A stretch of 64,000 bases of DNA from Caenorhabditis remanei (Eukaryota > Nematoda > Chromadorea > Rhabditida > Rhabditidae): contig NC_071330.1 in NCBI RefSeq assembly GCF_010183535.1, forward strand, positions 13,187,717 through 13,251,716, read 5' to 3'. The notes below the pieces were generated by a model. It did not search any database, was not told the DNA's origin, and was given only the letters and a program-made list of their open reading frames with translations. The position numbers and the translations under genes were made by a program. Positions 1 through 10,211 of the stretch are shown here, in pieces. Every line of letters starts with the position of its first letter. The first letter of the stretch is position 1.

Positions 1-73
1 TAACAGAACACAATTACTATAAAGGTATTTATTACGGAAAGATAAATGACTGCCTTCCCCGCTGCTCTTTCCT

Positions 74-334
74 CTAACGTCTTAATCTCCTTCTCCTCTT
101 CCGTCTCTTCCGTCCTCCCATGACATCCCTCTCCTTTTTTGAGGTGAATCGTCCCGATTCGAAGTTCTTCGTTTTCTTTTCGCTGACTCCTTTGCTGCTG
201 TGTCCAAGAGATCTTCCAATCCTTTTCTTCGGGATTCTTCCCATTTCTGGGAGCTTCTTCGGGGCTTCAGATGATGGTGTTGCTGGTCCGAGCAGCTCGT
301 CTTCATCGAAGTTGAGGTCAATTGGATCCGACAT
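74..334 (-). CDS. Small lysine/arginine-rich hypothetical protein
   Basis: This predicts 86 residues with an acidic N-terminus (DLNFDEDELLG) followed by an increasingly basic, disordered tail ending in a run of Arg/Lys. I recognise no family. The ATG at 332-334 was chosen because a good acceptor (TTTTTTCAG) lies 9 bases upstream on the minus strand at 344-352. That joins it to a noncoding leader exon near 498-605 whose donor is GTAAG at 493-497. A polyadenylation-type AATAAA lies downstream (28-33, minus). The leader is the same module seen in front of other genes here, so this is probably cargo of that repeat family. The basic tail suggests nucleic-acid binding, which is inference only. Confidence 0.4.
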   Translation of the reverse strand: MSDPIDLNFDEDELLGPATPSSEAPKKLPEMGRIPKKRIGRSLGHSSKGVSEKKTKNFESGRFTSKKERDVMGGRKRRKRRRRLRR

Positions 335-497
335 CTTCTTTCTCTGAAAAAAGTTTAATTCTTCCCGTTTACATTCTTCTGTGTTTTTTCTGTTTCCGAT
401 AACGGTTTCAACAAAAAATCTAATTTTTCTTTCCATTTCTTTTCGTTTTCATCATCTAAAATTTAATTACATAACTAAAGATAGATAAAACTCTTAC

Positions 498-620
498 CTT
501 TCCAAACAACAATAATAACAATTAAAAAATAAACAGGAATATATTAGAATTTAATAAAAATAAGAAGAAATTGTTCGACGAGCCATTCAGTAGGCTATCT
601 TGAAGGGTATACTAACCACA
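498..620 (-). promoter_or_regulatory. Noncoding leader exon of the dispersed promoter/leader module (copy 1)
   Basis: On the minus strand this reads GATAGCCTACTGAATGG, a T-rich stretch (TTATTTTTATTAAATTC), then a splice donor. Near-identical leaders lie at 2414-2530, 4131-4242 and 23959-24052, and more diverged ones at many other places. It supplies the 5' untranslated exon for the small basic protein downstream. Confidence 0.55.
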
Positions 621-1330
621 AAAAAGGGGAAATAGGAGGGTGTCCCGTATTTCAATAGGAGGGGAGGGGATGGTTGACCTCGAGTGAACGGGTCATATGG
701 ATAGATAAGCAAACGGAGGGTACGGACCAATTGTCTTTGGACCACCCGGGTTGATGGCGATTTGAAGAAAAGGAGAGACCACGAGGAAGGCAAATATGCA
801 TATGACAGATATTTCTGTCGCATCTAGGGCGCGTTTTTTAGGTTGACGGTTTTAAATTCGTACTTTATAAAGTAAAGTAGGCAACTCAAATGTAAAAAGG
901 ATCAAGTTCTGTTGGGAATACATGAATTTATAATCAAAATTAATGTTGACAGCTCCGGGAGTTTCGAAACCGGTCATTTGAAGAGGGGTCAGTTGACCAG
1001 TGGGGATTTCCCATCTGCCACTCATGTGTTTATAGAAAATAGAAATGCGGGCACTCCGTCTTTCCCCGTTTTCTCTCTCCCTTTCACTGGTGGCTGGGGC
1101 TACGTTGGCGCGTTCGAGGAGTTCGGAGGGTTCTACCTGAAATAGCTAGTGGGGAATGACGTACAATTCCCCAGAAACTTGCCAAATGGTACTTTGAAAC
1201 ACCTTGATTCTGAAACTAGTACCAGATTTTAGAGAAAATGTCTGGAAATGAAGATATTTCATTTCCAAAATTTTTCTAGTAATTCAAAACCCCACTCCTT
1301 CAGAAATTGTGAACTTCTTTCTTTAATTAT
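621..1330. repeat. Upstream part of the tandem gene unit (copy 1)
   Basis: I see no gene. The stretch has a GC-rich short inverted repeat (GCGCCCTAGATGCGAC, minus) near 818-833. From about 1080 to 1270 it carries a module (GTGGCTGGGG..., ACGTACAATTCCCCAGAAAC) that recurs near 2660-2880 and 4400-4600. The recurrence shows that 0-4.6 kb is a set of direct, diverged copies of one unit. Confidence 0.5.
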
Positions 1331-1479
1331 TTTTATATTGTGAAGGGGTGGATCACTCTAGAATCCCTTCTGAAATACTCAACCTCTACGAGGGTTTCTG
1401 GAAAATTGGAGTAGTGTTGGTTATATATGTATATGGGTTTATTTAGAATAAATAGGAGAATGAAATCAAGAAATAATAT

Positions 1480-1908
1480 AGAGTAATTTATATAATGGGA
1501 GAAATATTGAGGCCGTGTAGTGCCTGCCGATACTCTACCAAGGTGTCCAAGTCGTCCTCGGCCTTCACTTCCTGACACTTCATGTCATCAGCTAGCTCGT
1601 TATCCCCCAATTCCTATTTTGGTGTTCTGGGAGGTTCTGAGAGAAGGTTTCTCTTCTTTGGGTGAAGATGGCTTTTCCAGTAGAAGAGAACTTTCCTGGT
1701 TCTGACCGAGTACGAAGTCGTACTGTTTCCTCAGTGTCGCTGTGAACCACAAAAGTGTTCCAGTAGCCTTCGGAGTTTCAACGAGAGGATGAACTGGTTG
1801 GGTGCTTTTCGGAGAAGAAGTTGGGAGATTTCTAGCCGGAAGAGAACTGCTCGGACTCCAAATAATCTGGAAAGAATTTATTGGTATGTATAAATGTTTA
1901 ATTTTCAA
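1480..1908 (-). pseudogene. Second tandem unit: broken hypothetical coding exons
   Basis: From about 1872 downward an acceptor (TTTCCAG) is followed by an open frame that stops near 1600. A different frame then continues with an acidic C-terminal segment (ELADDMKCQEVKAEDDLDTL) to a stop near 1498. The frame change suggests a decayed gene or an unrecognised intron. Its position relative to leader copy 2 and to the shared 3' segment (1345-1500, repeated at 3040-3195) parallels the gag-like unit at 3201. I recognise no domain. Confidence 0.3.
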
Positions 1909-2413
1909 ATATATAAAAACAACTAAATTCTACTATTATCGCACACTTTTTTCAACCGCGCTCTACCGAAACAGAAAAAAGAGACATTTTTCAAGAGCAT
2001 TTCGGTGGAGCGCAGTTGTAAGAACTGTGCTGAGCTGATAATATGTACATTTATTAATTAAATAAAACATCTCTTTCAGAACCTAAATAAATAACTGCTA
2101 ATACTAAAAACTACTTGAAAATACAATTTATATATGACCTAAATATTACCAATATTTCAAATAAAACTACTATAGTTTTGTAATATTTTCTAAAAATATG
2201 AAATTCTAAGTCTGAAAACTACTAATACTCATTTTTAAATAGAAAGAGCTCCCTAAGCGAAACAACTTTACTTCCAGACTTTTTTGAGGAAAATAAACAA
2301 GATTTTTGAAACCAGTGTATTTTGAACTTCTTGTTTATAGCAATATGTCTAATTGCTCTAACTAACTAAAAATGAAAAAATTACAACTAACTAAAGATAA
2401 CCTAAACTCTTAC
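1909..2413. other. No gene seen; putative intron of tandem unit 2
   Basis: AT-rich sequence between leader copy 2 and the first recognisable coding exon. I see no ORF or structured repeat in it. Confidence 0.4.
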
Positions 2414-2530
2414 CTTTTCAAATAACAATAACAAAAATTAAAAAATAAACAGGAATATATTAGAATTCAATAAAAATAGGAATACAACATTTTCGACGAG
2501 CCATTCAGTAGGCTATCTTGAAGGGTATAC
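2414..2530 (-). promoter_or_regulatory. Noncoding leader exon (copy 2)
   Basis: Minus-strand ATAGCCTACTGAATGG leader with TTATTTTTATTGAATTC and a GTAAG donor at its lower edge. It is closely similar to copies 1 and 3. The coding piece downstream is the broken unit at 1480-1908. Confidence 0.5.
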
Positions 2531-3200
2531 TGCTGGGGAGAGGAGGGACGGGATGGGAAGGGGGTGTCCGACGGAGAGGGAGGTCAACTGACTGGGAGAA
2601 CTCCATCTGCCACTAATTTGTTTGTACAAAATAGAAAATAAGGCACTGTCCGTTTCCTCTTTCCCCTTTTCACTGGTGGCTGGGGTGTCGTTGACGCCTT
2701 TGGCGCTTTCGAGGAGTCCGTAAGATTCTACCTGATGTATCTAGTTGGGAATGACGTACAATTCCCCAGAAACTTGTTTTATGGTACTTTAAAACATCCT
2801 GATTCTGAATCTGATTTCAGTTTTTGGATAAAGTGTCTGGAAATGAAGATATTTCGATTCCAAAGTTCAAATCTGAAAGAATTAATGTGAGGAAGAGTGT
2901 GACTGGAGAGATTTATGAGGTCTAAATCAGAAAATTTGCTACAGGGAAAACATTATTTTTTCTGTTCTTCTTCTGGAAATATGGAATAAAGATAACCACT
3001 CTGAAATCAGGTTCCGTTGAATTGAAACAATTTCTGGGATTGCCCCAGAATCACTTCTGAAATACTTGACCTCTACCTGAGGGTTTCTGGAAAACTGGAG
3101 TAGTGTTGGTTATATGTGTGTATATAGATATGGATTTATTTAGAGTGAATAAGAGAATAAAATCAAGGAATAATATAGAGTAATTTATATAATTTTCTGG

Positions 3201-3750
3201 TCACCGATCTTCTCTCGAGAGAATCACATCACTCACAGCTGCTATCAGCTCTTCTCCATCTTTGTCTTCTTCCAACTCCAGGAGTCTTTGCAATCGCTCA
3301 GCTGTCCGAATGATCTCCTCCAGAGTCTTTGGAGTACTGTCTATTTGGAGCAGCTTGTTACGAATATATCTATTCGTATGATGGATGAAGTGATTCACGA
3401 GCAGGCCTTCTCTGACGTTAGCTGGCACGGACTCATAAGCGTAGTCGCCAATGGTTCTCAGTTTCCTGGCGAACTCATTGATCGAGAGCGTTCCTTGTTT
3501 CACGGTGGCCAACTCACGATCGCCTGGAACCTCGAACGCTTGGGTCAGGCTCTCCACCAACTTATTCCAGGTAGAATATTTCTGAAAATAGAAGTAATTG
3601 AGATATTGTAGGGACAAGGATTGAAAAAAGGTGTCTATGAAATAATTAAAACTCACCCGGTTTTCTCAATTCATCAACCACCATATCACCTTTTTCGGAT
3701 GATTGCAGAGTTTTAGAATGCTCCAAATAACCTGGAAAAATGTATGTGAA
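3201..3750 (-). CDS. Gag-like protein fragment (tandem unit 3)
   Basis: The exon 3201-3581 encodes about 127 residues resembling the C-terminal half of retrotransposon gag domains: an alpha-helical segment (FARKLRTIGDYAYE), then PKTLEEIIRTAERLQRLLE and an acidic tail. The same pattern (PKTLR-DM...AEKISRLLK) is seen at 23.0-23.9 kb. An upstream exon near 3654-3740 follows leader copy 3, but the junction I can draw between the two exons is out of frame. The unit is therefore incomplete or decayed. A domesticated gag exon and a retroelement remnant are both possible; no protease or reverse transcriptase adjoins it. Confidence 0.45.
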
Positions 3751-4130
3751 TCGTTCATTAGTAAGTATAAGTTTTCAATTTTCAAACATGTAAAAATTCA
3801 GTCTGAATTAAAAATTTTTTATTTCAATTTTTAATCTATAAATAACCGCTGACACTAAAGTATTTTCACATATTCCCGATTTACTGGAATTTTGCAACTT
3901 TTCCGAAAACGTACTTATTATAAGCACCTACTGGTCAAACAATATATTTTGTACACAAAAAGCTTTAGTTTCCGAATTTTTTAGGGGAAAATAAACAAGA
4001 TGTTTGAAATTAGCGTGTTTTAAACTAGTCATACACTTGTTTATAGCAATTTTTAATGTTTTAATTGCTCTAACTAATTAAGAATGAAAATATTTAATTA
4101 CAACCAATTAAAGATAACCAAAACTCTTAC

Positions 4131-4242
4131 CTTTCCAAATAACAATAATATCAATCAAAAAAATAAATAAGAATATATTAGAATTCAATAAAAATAAGAA
4201 GACAACATTTTCGACGAGCCATTCAGTAGGCTATCTTGAAGA
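4131..4242 (-). promoter_or_regulatory. Noncoding leader exon (copy 3)
   Basis: Minus-strand leader with the ATAGCCTACTGAATGG core and a GTAAG donor at 4126-4130. It drives the gag-like unit at 3201-3750. Confidence 0.5.
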
Positions 4243-4950
4243 GTATACTGCCGGGGGAGAGAGCAGGGAAGGGAGCACGGGGGGGGGGTCCGACGGAGAA
4301 GGGGTCAGCTGACCAGCTGTTTGAATAGAGCAAGAAGAAGATGAGAACCCATCTGTTTATATGAAATAGAAATGAGGGTACTCTCCGTTTTCTCTTTCCC
4401 TTTCACTGGTGGCTGGGGTGACGTTGGCGCGTTCGAGGAAGTTTCGGAGGGTTCTACCTGAAATAGCTACATAGTTGGGAACAACGTACAATTTCCCAGA
4501 AATTTGTCTAATGGTACTTCGAAACACCCTGATTCTGAAACTGATATCAGATTTTTGAGAAAATGTCTGAAAGTGAAGATATTTTGGCTCTAAAATTTTA
4601 ATCTGTGAGAATGTGAAGAAAGTGGTGAAAGCTATTGTAATAATACTTGATGATAGGGGGTTGTACGGACCCGGACTATCATAGTATTAGATGGATAACC
4701 TTCTCATCTCTCGATGAGATCTTAGGTTTCCTATGTGTAGCGGTTGAATCTCTGTAGGACACCTCTTTAACACGTTGGTCATTTCTACATGTTTATTAAA
4801 ATAGAATCAAACTCTAAAAATAAAGATAAGACTATCAAAAACCAACCTCAAATACTCTGAAAAGGAGCATTTTATACACTTCTTATCAGTAGTATTCTCG
4901 GTCAGAGAAACTTCTAGAAAACGGGCTTGACGTCAGAACTTACGTCCATG
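4243..4950. other. Upstream region of unit 3; no gene seen
   Basis: It contains the third copy of the GTGGCTGGGG / ACGTACAATTTCCCAG module (4400-4600). From 4600 to 4950 it is mostly featureless AT-rich DNA. Confidence 0.35.
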
Positions 4951-4999
4951 ACACTATCAACATATTTTTCTGTTTCATTATAGAAAGATGTGAAACAAA

Positions 5000-5402
5000 T
5001 GAGATGAACATTTTAAATACGATTTATTTGAAATAAAATTCGAAAAATGCATTTTTATGGTCCTGTCTCGCCACTTGACTACCATATTCAACTCCACTGT
5101 TCCATGCTCGAATAACAGTTGCTGAACATTTTCAATTGTTTTTGGATAGTAAGAACTGTGCTTATAGTAAGCTAATAATAAGAACTTACATCGCGGTCAT
5201 ACTTATGTCAGAGCCGTCATGTAATGTTTCAAAACCATGCTGCACAAGCATCGTAGCTGAAATCGATTAGTTCAAAATAGAAATAAAAAATATAATCCAA
5301 CTTACGCTGACTTCAGAGTTTTTGGATGCTTTTGCATGTTTTGTGGTAGAATTGTCTTCTCATTTTCTTCTGTCATTGGCTCTGCCACTCTCATTGCAAC
5401 AC
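5000..5402 (-). CDS. Hypothetical small multi-exon gene, gag-like flavour
   Basis: A minus-strand start at 5392-5394 opens an exon ending in CHPKTL-like sequence (QKHPKTLKSA). It is followed by GTAAGTT, a second exon around 5198-5256 (TMLVQHGFETLHDG), and a third exon that reads openly into PKTIENVQQLLFEHG from the acceptor near 5161. The repeated PKT-L/I helix resembles the C-terminal helix of the gag-like units at 3201 and 23046. I recognise no catalytic domain. The exon joins are inferred from splice signals and phase only. Confidence 0.3.
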
Positions 5403-5878
5403 CTGAAAAGAGAATATATGTATATCAAAAGTAAAATTTTAAATTCGTAGTTAAAGTTTGAATTACTGATTTTAAATTTGCCTGTGTCGGTCAAAACTTT
5501 ACAAATTTTTGCGGTTTTCAGTTGAAAATGTCCAACTTTGAGAGGGTGTCATGGTAATTCTGATTGTCACACCTGGTAGATTTTTAATGAATTATACAGA
5601 TCACAAGTAGTTCTCTATTTTTGCAATTGACATCCTTCTTGTACAAGGTCTCATTACTGAGTTACAGGTGACAGTGCAAAGCAGTGCGATTTTTGAACGG
5701 TTTACGTTAAATGACTGTAACTCTCTAGAGTGCAAAAAAGATGGGCTCTTTATGATTTAACGGGGGTTTTGAGAATTGACGGGGGTTTTTGACAAGTTAT
5801 ATTTATTTATACTTAAAAAAAAACCCCAAAATGGTCAGAAATGACTCCCTCCAGTACCAGTATACATTTTTTTATAGG
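5403..5878. repeat. Fragment of the foldback (TTGACAACTTTTT) repeat family
   Basis: Partial copies of the dispersed foldback family (CTCTTTATGATT, GTAACTCTCTAG, GAGAGGGTGTCATGG) are visible. No gene is seen. Confidence 0.35.
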
Positions 5879-6713
5879 CTATTCCAATTTTTTGGTTTTT
5901 TTGTTGTTTTTTCCACCAAGCATATTGACAGGAATGTCCTCTATGGTTCGGACGAACCACTGTTGGGTGCTGTCGCGGAACCACTCGTGGACTTCACTTA
6001 CTGTATTTTTATCAATCTGGAAGGAGTCGGCGAATTCCTCTGTCGGGTTTTCAATGAAATCAGCCGCCAAGTAGAGAATTTGATGAACACTCAAACGAGT
6101 CTTTTCTGAAAATAAAGAAGTTTATTGTTTCCAATTGCAGAATTTACCTGATGGACTTTTTCATGACAGCTTTGGAGCGACGGCAGTCTAAGCACCTCCA
6201 ATAATGCTGATCGTGTTTTGCAGAAGAATCCTTCTGGAATGCCATAGCTCCGGGACAACCATCGCATGCCCTCTCATTGGCAATCAAATCATATCTGGAA
6301 AAAATTGAATTCGAATATTGTGGAAAAGTATTTATTACCCCCCGTTAAATCAAAAAGAGCCAAAAGATGCACAACTACAAAAATGGATTACTACTTTCGA
6401 TCTGTATAGTGCATACAAAATTTACTTTCTGGGTCAATCAGAAATACCGATACATCCTCTAAAAATTGTCTTTTCTACTTAAAACAGCTAAATTATATCA
6501 ACTTTTGGCCGACACCGATGCTCATAAATACATCTCAATTTAAACTTACGATTTTTTCGCATGAATAACGACTTCCGAAACATCTCCGACCGCTAATGGT
6601 TCGATAACTACTGAGTGAACAACTTTTCCATGGACTGATTCAATCCTTGAAGACGGAACAGAGCGACTTTCAGAAGATCGCACATCCGTATCCAATAGAG
6701 ATTTGAAACCAGT
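5879..6713 (-). pseudogene. Merlin/ISXO2-like transposase N-terminal fragment
   Basis: Exon 6148-6294 encodes a zinc-ribbon-like pattern (CDGC...YWRCLDCRRSKAV). Exon 5879-6105 encodes a helix-turn-helix-like segment (LSVHQILYLAADF ... NTVSEVHEWF) that ends with IPVNMLGG. This order (C-x2-C, W-x-C, HTH, then I-x-GG) is that of IS1595/Merlin transposases, in which the catalytic DDE/IDE core would follow. Here the sequence stops within about 20 residues, so the catalytic core is absent. The join between the two exons is also out of frame by the best splice sites. Upstream exon 6550-6713 is open but unrecognised. It could alternatively be a domesticated gene with only the N-terminal half. Confidence 0.45.
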
Positions 6714-6933
6714 CTATATTAAACTGTTATTCTGAGATTAAAGTTTTGAGTTCTTACCGACAGTGCATTAACTTTCTCTTCTACAGTTTCCCATGGTGTG
6801 ACGTTCTTGCATCAAGTCGATTTCGTGCAAATCTGCAACTTTCAAAAGAATAATAATGGGAACATCGATATTATCTCAGAAGTGGGAGGAGCTTGAAAAG
6901 AGTTGTAAACTACAAAAATTAAGGTACTTACCT

Positions 6934-7165
6934 TTTTTTTCAAAATCTAGCTGCAACGCACCTCCATGTGACGAAATACACATTTCTTCTCCATCAAATC
7001 GAAGTATTCTGGAAATACTTGAATAAAATGAAATAAATTATTTGAAAGTCCGCTCACCTTTCATCAGAAACAATAAATATAGTTTTTTTCAAGAATTCAA
7101 TAAAAATAATAATAATCTATTTTTCGACAAACCAACCAGAAGGTCTATCTGCTATACATAACTGA
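6934..7165 (-). promoter_or_regulatory. Leader exon (copy 4) and first coding exon of the Merlin-like unit
   Basis: The minus-strand leader 7058-7155 (ATAGACCTTCTGGTTGG, diverged) has a GTGAG donor at 7053-7057. A further open exon lies at about 6934-7010 (ILRFDGEEMC...GALQLDFEKK). This leader cassette therefore fronts a coding piece unrelated to those of copies 1-3. Confidence 0.4.
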
Positions 7166-8240
7166 GGGCAATAGTGGAAAGAAAAGAGAGATAAGATAGA
7201 GAAGAGAGAGAAAAGAAGCAGAGTGCCAGTCATTAAAGTAGTTGATAGATAACAAGTCGACGCCATGTGTCACTTTTCGGGGCTCGTCTCTGCAGGGCGC
7301 AACAGAAAGTGCGGACAATGTCTGGTGCGCCTTCGGCGCAAAAATTCAAAAACATTTGAATTTTGACGCCAATTACCCGGGCCTCGACAAGTATGTTGAG
7401 GAATGTATCTTCGGATATAAACTTACAAACACTGGCGCACCTTTGACGCGTTTTAGGCTGTATGTTTGAAAACATAAAAAACTTGCTGTCCTTGGCAACT
7501 AAAATCGAATTTTTCAAACTCTGAGTCGTCGAAATCTACACAATTTTATAATTATGTACTAATTTATACCAATTTAGTTCTAATTATACTATCTGACAAA
7601 CTTGCGAAATCTGGACGCTTTTTTTTCATTTTTCCTCAATCTCTTCTGAAATTAAATCAAAATAACACGGTTGTTATCATAAAATTGTATACTGATTTAC
7701 TTTAAAAAATTAACTATTTAATTAAATAGAGAAATTTGAAACATTTCCTTCTTCTATCCTTTCACCTTCCACCACTTCCAACTTTGGTAGGGCTTGGTTG
7801 ATTTCTGGAAAGAAAAATTATATTTTTTCTGTGTTAATGATGGAAAATAATTAAAACTCACTGTCACTGGGCACCTCGATGTTGCATTTTTTCAGGTTTC
7901 CTGCAAGAGAGCTCTCGTTAAATTCAAGAAATAAGATAAAAGACTCACCCATGAGATCGATTCCATGCCAGGATCTCTTTTTCAAAAAGAACTCGGAAAG
8001 CGTATAGTGTGTGCAGTGTAATTGTGAAAAAGAAGATAGAATGCGAGGTCTGGCGCGCCCTTGGCGCGTTCTAAGGTATAAAAAGTTTAGAAGGTGAGAT
8101 GGCGACATAAATTTTTTGTGGATCTAGAATGCGGAAAATAGAAAAGAAGAAAAAGATAGAATGTGAGGGAAGAGACGTGCCGTTAGCGCGTTCTGAGTAA
8201 TAAAAAGTCTAGATGAAAAATGATATTTTGTGAGCTTCAT
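7166..8240. repeat. Repeat-rich intergenic region with GC hairpins
   Basis: It holds three short GC-rich inverted repeats: GTGCGCCTTCGGCGCA at 7326-7341, GCGCGCCCTTGGCGCG at about 8053-8068, and a degenerate one near 8180. The last two are followed within a few bases by CTAAG or CTGAG. I see no convincing gene. Confidence 0.4.
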
Positions 8241-8327
8241 TCTTATAAAACCCAATTAAGTATTGAAACTAAAAACCAATTAAATATTAAAACTGCAATA
8301 TGTATTAGTTCTTCATTGGCATGCCAA

Positions 8328-9473
8328 TCAATAATACGTAACAGGCTTCGTCCGACATATAGCACCACGCATACAGAATTTTGCACCGCTGTATAGTGTG
8401 CATCTGAAGAACAAAAACCGGTGTTCATAGCCGAGATATTAATAAACTCACACATAAATATATGTTTTTCCATAATAATCATCATTCGTTCCAAGATATA
8501 CACACGAGTAGGTCTCGTCCACTTTCGTAAGACTCATTTTCCAGTCATATCCAGTAGTTCCATTGAGAGTGGGATCACTGACTTTGACTGTTGTTTCTCC
8601 TGTCCGATTTCCGTCAATCCAAAAGTTTTGATATCCCTCTTGACCGGAAGGAGTTCCTTTTGACATAAAAGCGGCTAATTCTGTAATAAGGTGATTTCAG
8701 TTACATTTACTCTGATCTCTATAATTACTTGTTATTTTTTCTCCTTCGGTAAAAGAAAATGGTCCGGTGAGACCAATACCTCCTATTGTTTGACATAGCT
8801 TAATACCATCAGCTTGGTACGTGCAGTAATTTGGACCTGAGAATAGACGAACCTAAAATAATAATTGATAATTGAGTAAAACGATATTTTTTACCGAAAT
8901 ACAGACTTGATTTTTTCCTCTTACAGATAGAAAAGAGTCTGATGGACACTGAATAGTGTTACTGAATCCAAAGCTCCACATGGTAGTTTTGTTTGTAACA
9001 GTTTTGGTGATGTTGTATTTATAATTGTTTTCATTATAAACAAATGTTTCTTGTACTGATGATTGGCCAAACATTGGAGCGTCATCGCTATTAGGACAGG
9101 TATCCATTGTTCTCTGAAATTGAAACTAATTAGTTATTTAATTATTATAAACTAATTACCTTGAAACCAACAATCCCACCAGATGCTCTATCAGTTTTCC
9201 TTATTGTTCTGGCATTTTCCAAATGGTAAAGATGGCAGCCGTCGGCGGCTTTTTGAATTAACTGGAAAACCTAATTGTCAAAACCAAGAAAGTAATGTTT
9301 CACTTACAACACACTGAACATTATCCAAACACAGAGTACTACATTCAGTCCAGATGTTATGGTACCGATTACTAGTTGGTTGTCCTTCAAGAGCACCCCA
9401 AACCAGCACGATTTTTGTATTGGTTTCAACAGAAAGAAATAACAGGAAAGTAAGGGCAATAGTAATGTATAAT
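8328..9473 (-). pseudogene. PAN_3/C-type-lectin-like gene copy, start disrupted
   Basis: Six exons correspond one-to-one to those of the intact gene at 10212-11349, and all internal junctions remain in frame. The PAN_3-like exon (TKIVLVWGALEGQ ... CSTLCLDNVQCV), the lectin-like exons (FWIDGNRTGETT, SDPTLNGTTGYDW, SCVYLG) and the C-terminus (FCMRGAICRTKPVTYY) are all recognisable. Only the start is damaged. The base stretch matching the start codon and signal peptide is split by about 290 bp at 9474-9765. The first two codons lie at 9766 onward and run into a stop within the insertion. Unless an alternative start is used, it cannot make a secreted protein. Confidence 0.7.
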
Positions 9474-9765
9474 GTAAAATACCAGATTGCGCCTATCTGT
9501 ATTTTAACATTTCTGTCTGTTTTAGGTACATTTAGTTTATGATTGCAATCTTTATTTTCCGGTATAGCAAGGAGAAGGGCTTGCCACCCTTCTCCCGCAC
9601 CAGTTGAAGTATAAACTAAAATGTAAAGAGGAGAAAAGGGACTCTCGGCCGGCCGCTGGGTTGTTTACGCCCCGCTGAGCCGAGAGCAATACGGCATCTC
9701 AGTCGAGAGAGAGAACCCGAGGAAAAGAGAGTCGAGACAGGTCAGAGACTGGCGTGTGACAATAA
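9474..9765. mobile_element. ~290-bp insertion splitting the lectin-like gene start
   Basis: This is defined by comparison with the intact copy at 11349. The junction sequence GTATAACATG there corresponds to GTATAATG at 9470 and ATAACATG at 9768 here, so about ATAA is duplicated at the edges. The insert includes short inverted segments (GGCTTGCCACCCTTCTCC; CTCTCGGCC...GGCCGCTGGG). I do not recognise the family. Confidence 0.5.
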
Positions 9766-10211
9766 CATGTTCACCAGAAAGAAGAGAATGAAAAAAGGAA
9801 CATGGAAAACTAGGATGTTTGGTAAAACTTTTAGAGATCATGAGTGCACGAACAGAGTACTAAAACGTGGTATCCTAGTAACCATTTGGGGTTTCTATAG
9901 TGAACTAAAAAGAATTAGAGTATGTTCGAAAAAATCAGAAATGAATGCAACTGGTTGTCAGAGTTTGTTTGGCCAGCGTCCGATTATCCAAAGCTTCTGA
10001 TAATTAGAAATTGCCTGGGGTTCTAGATGAAAAACGGTACTTTGTGAACTTCATTTTTATTTCGACAAAAAAAAATTATTTATGGGCTTATTCACAAAGT
10101 AGGAAAAGCAAAAAACTAAGTTTTACTACTACCAAAAAAGTAGTTTTTCTTTTTTACTACTTTTGAATAGGAAACTGTAAAATTTGTATTAGTTCTTCAT
10201 TGACATGCCAA
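9766..10211. other. Intergenic spacer between lectin-like copies; no gene seen
   Basis: The part up to about 9900 is homologous to the 5' flank of the intact copy (11350-11480), which confirms a tandem duplication of gene plus promoter. The remainder shows no feature. Confidence 0.5.
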
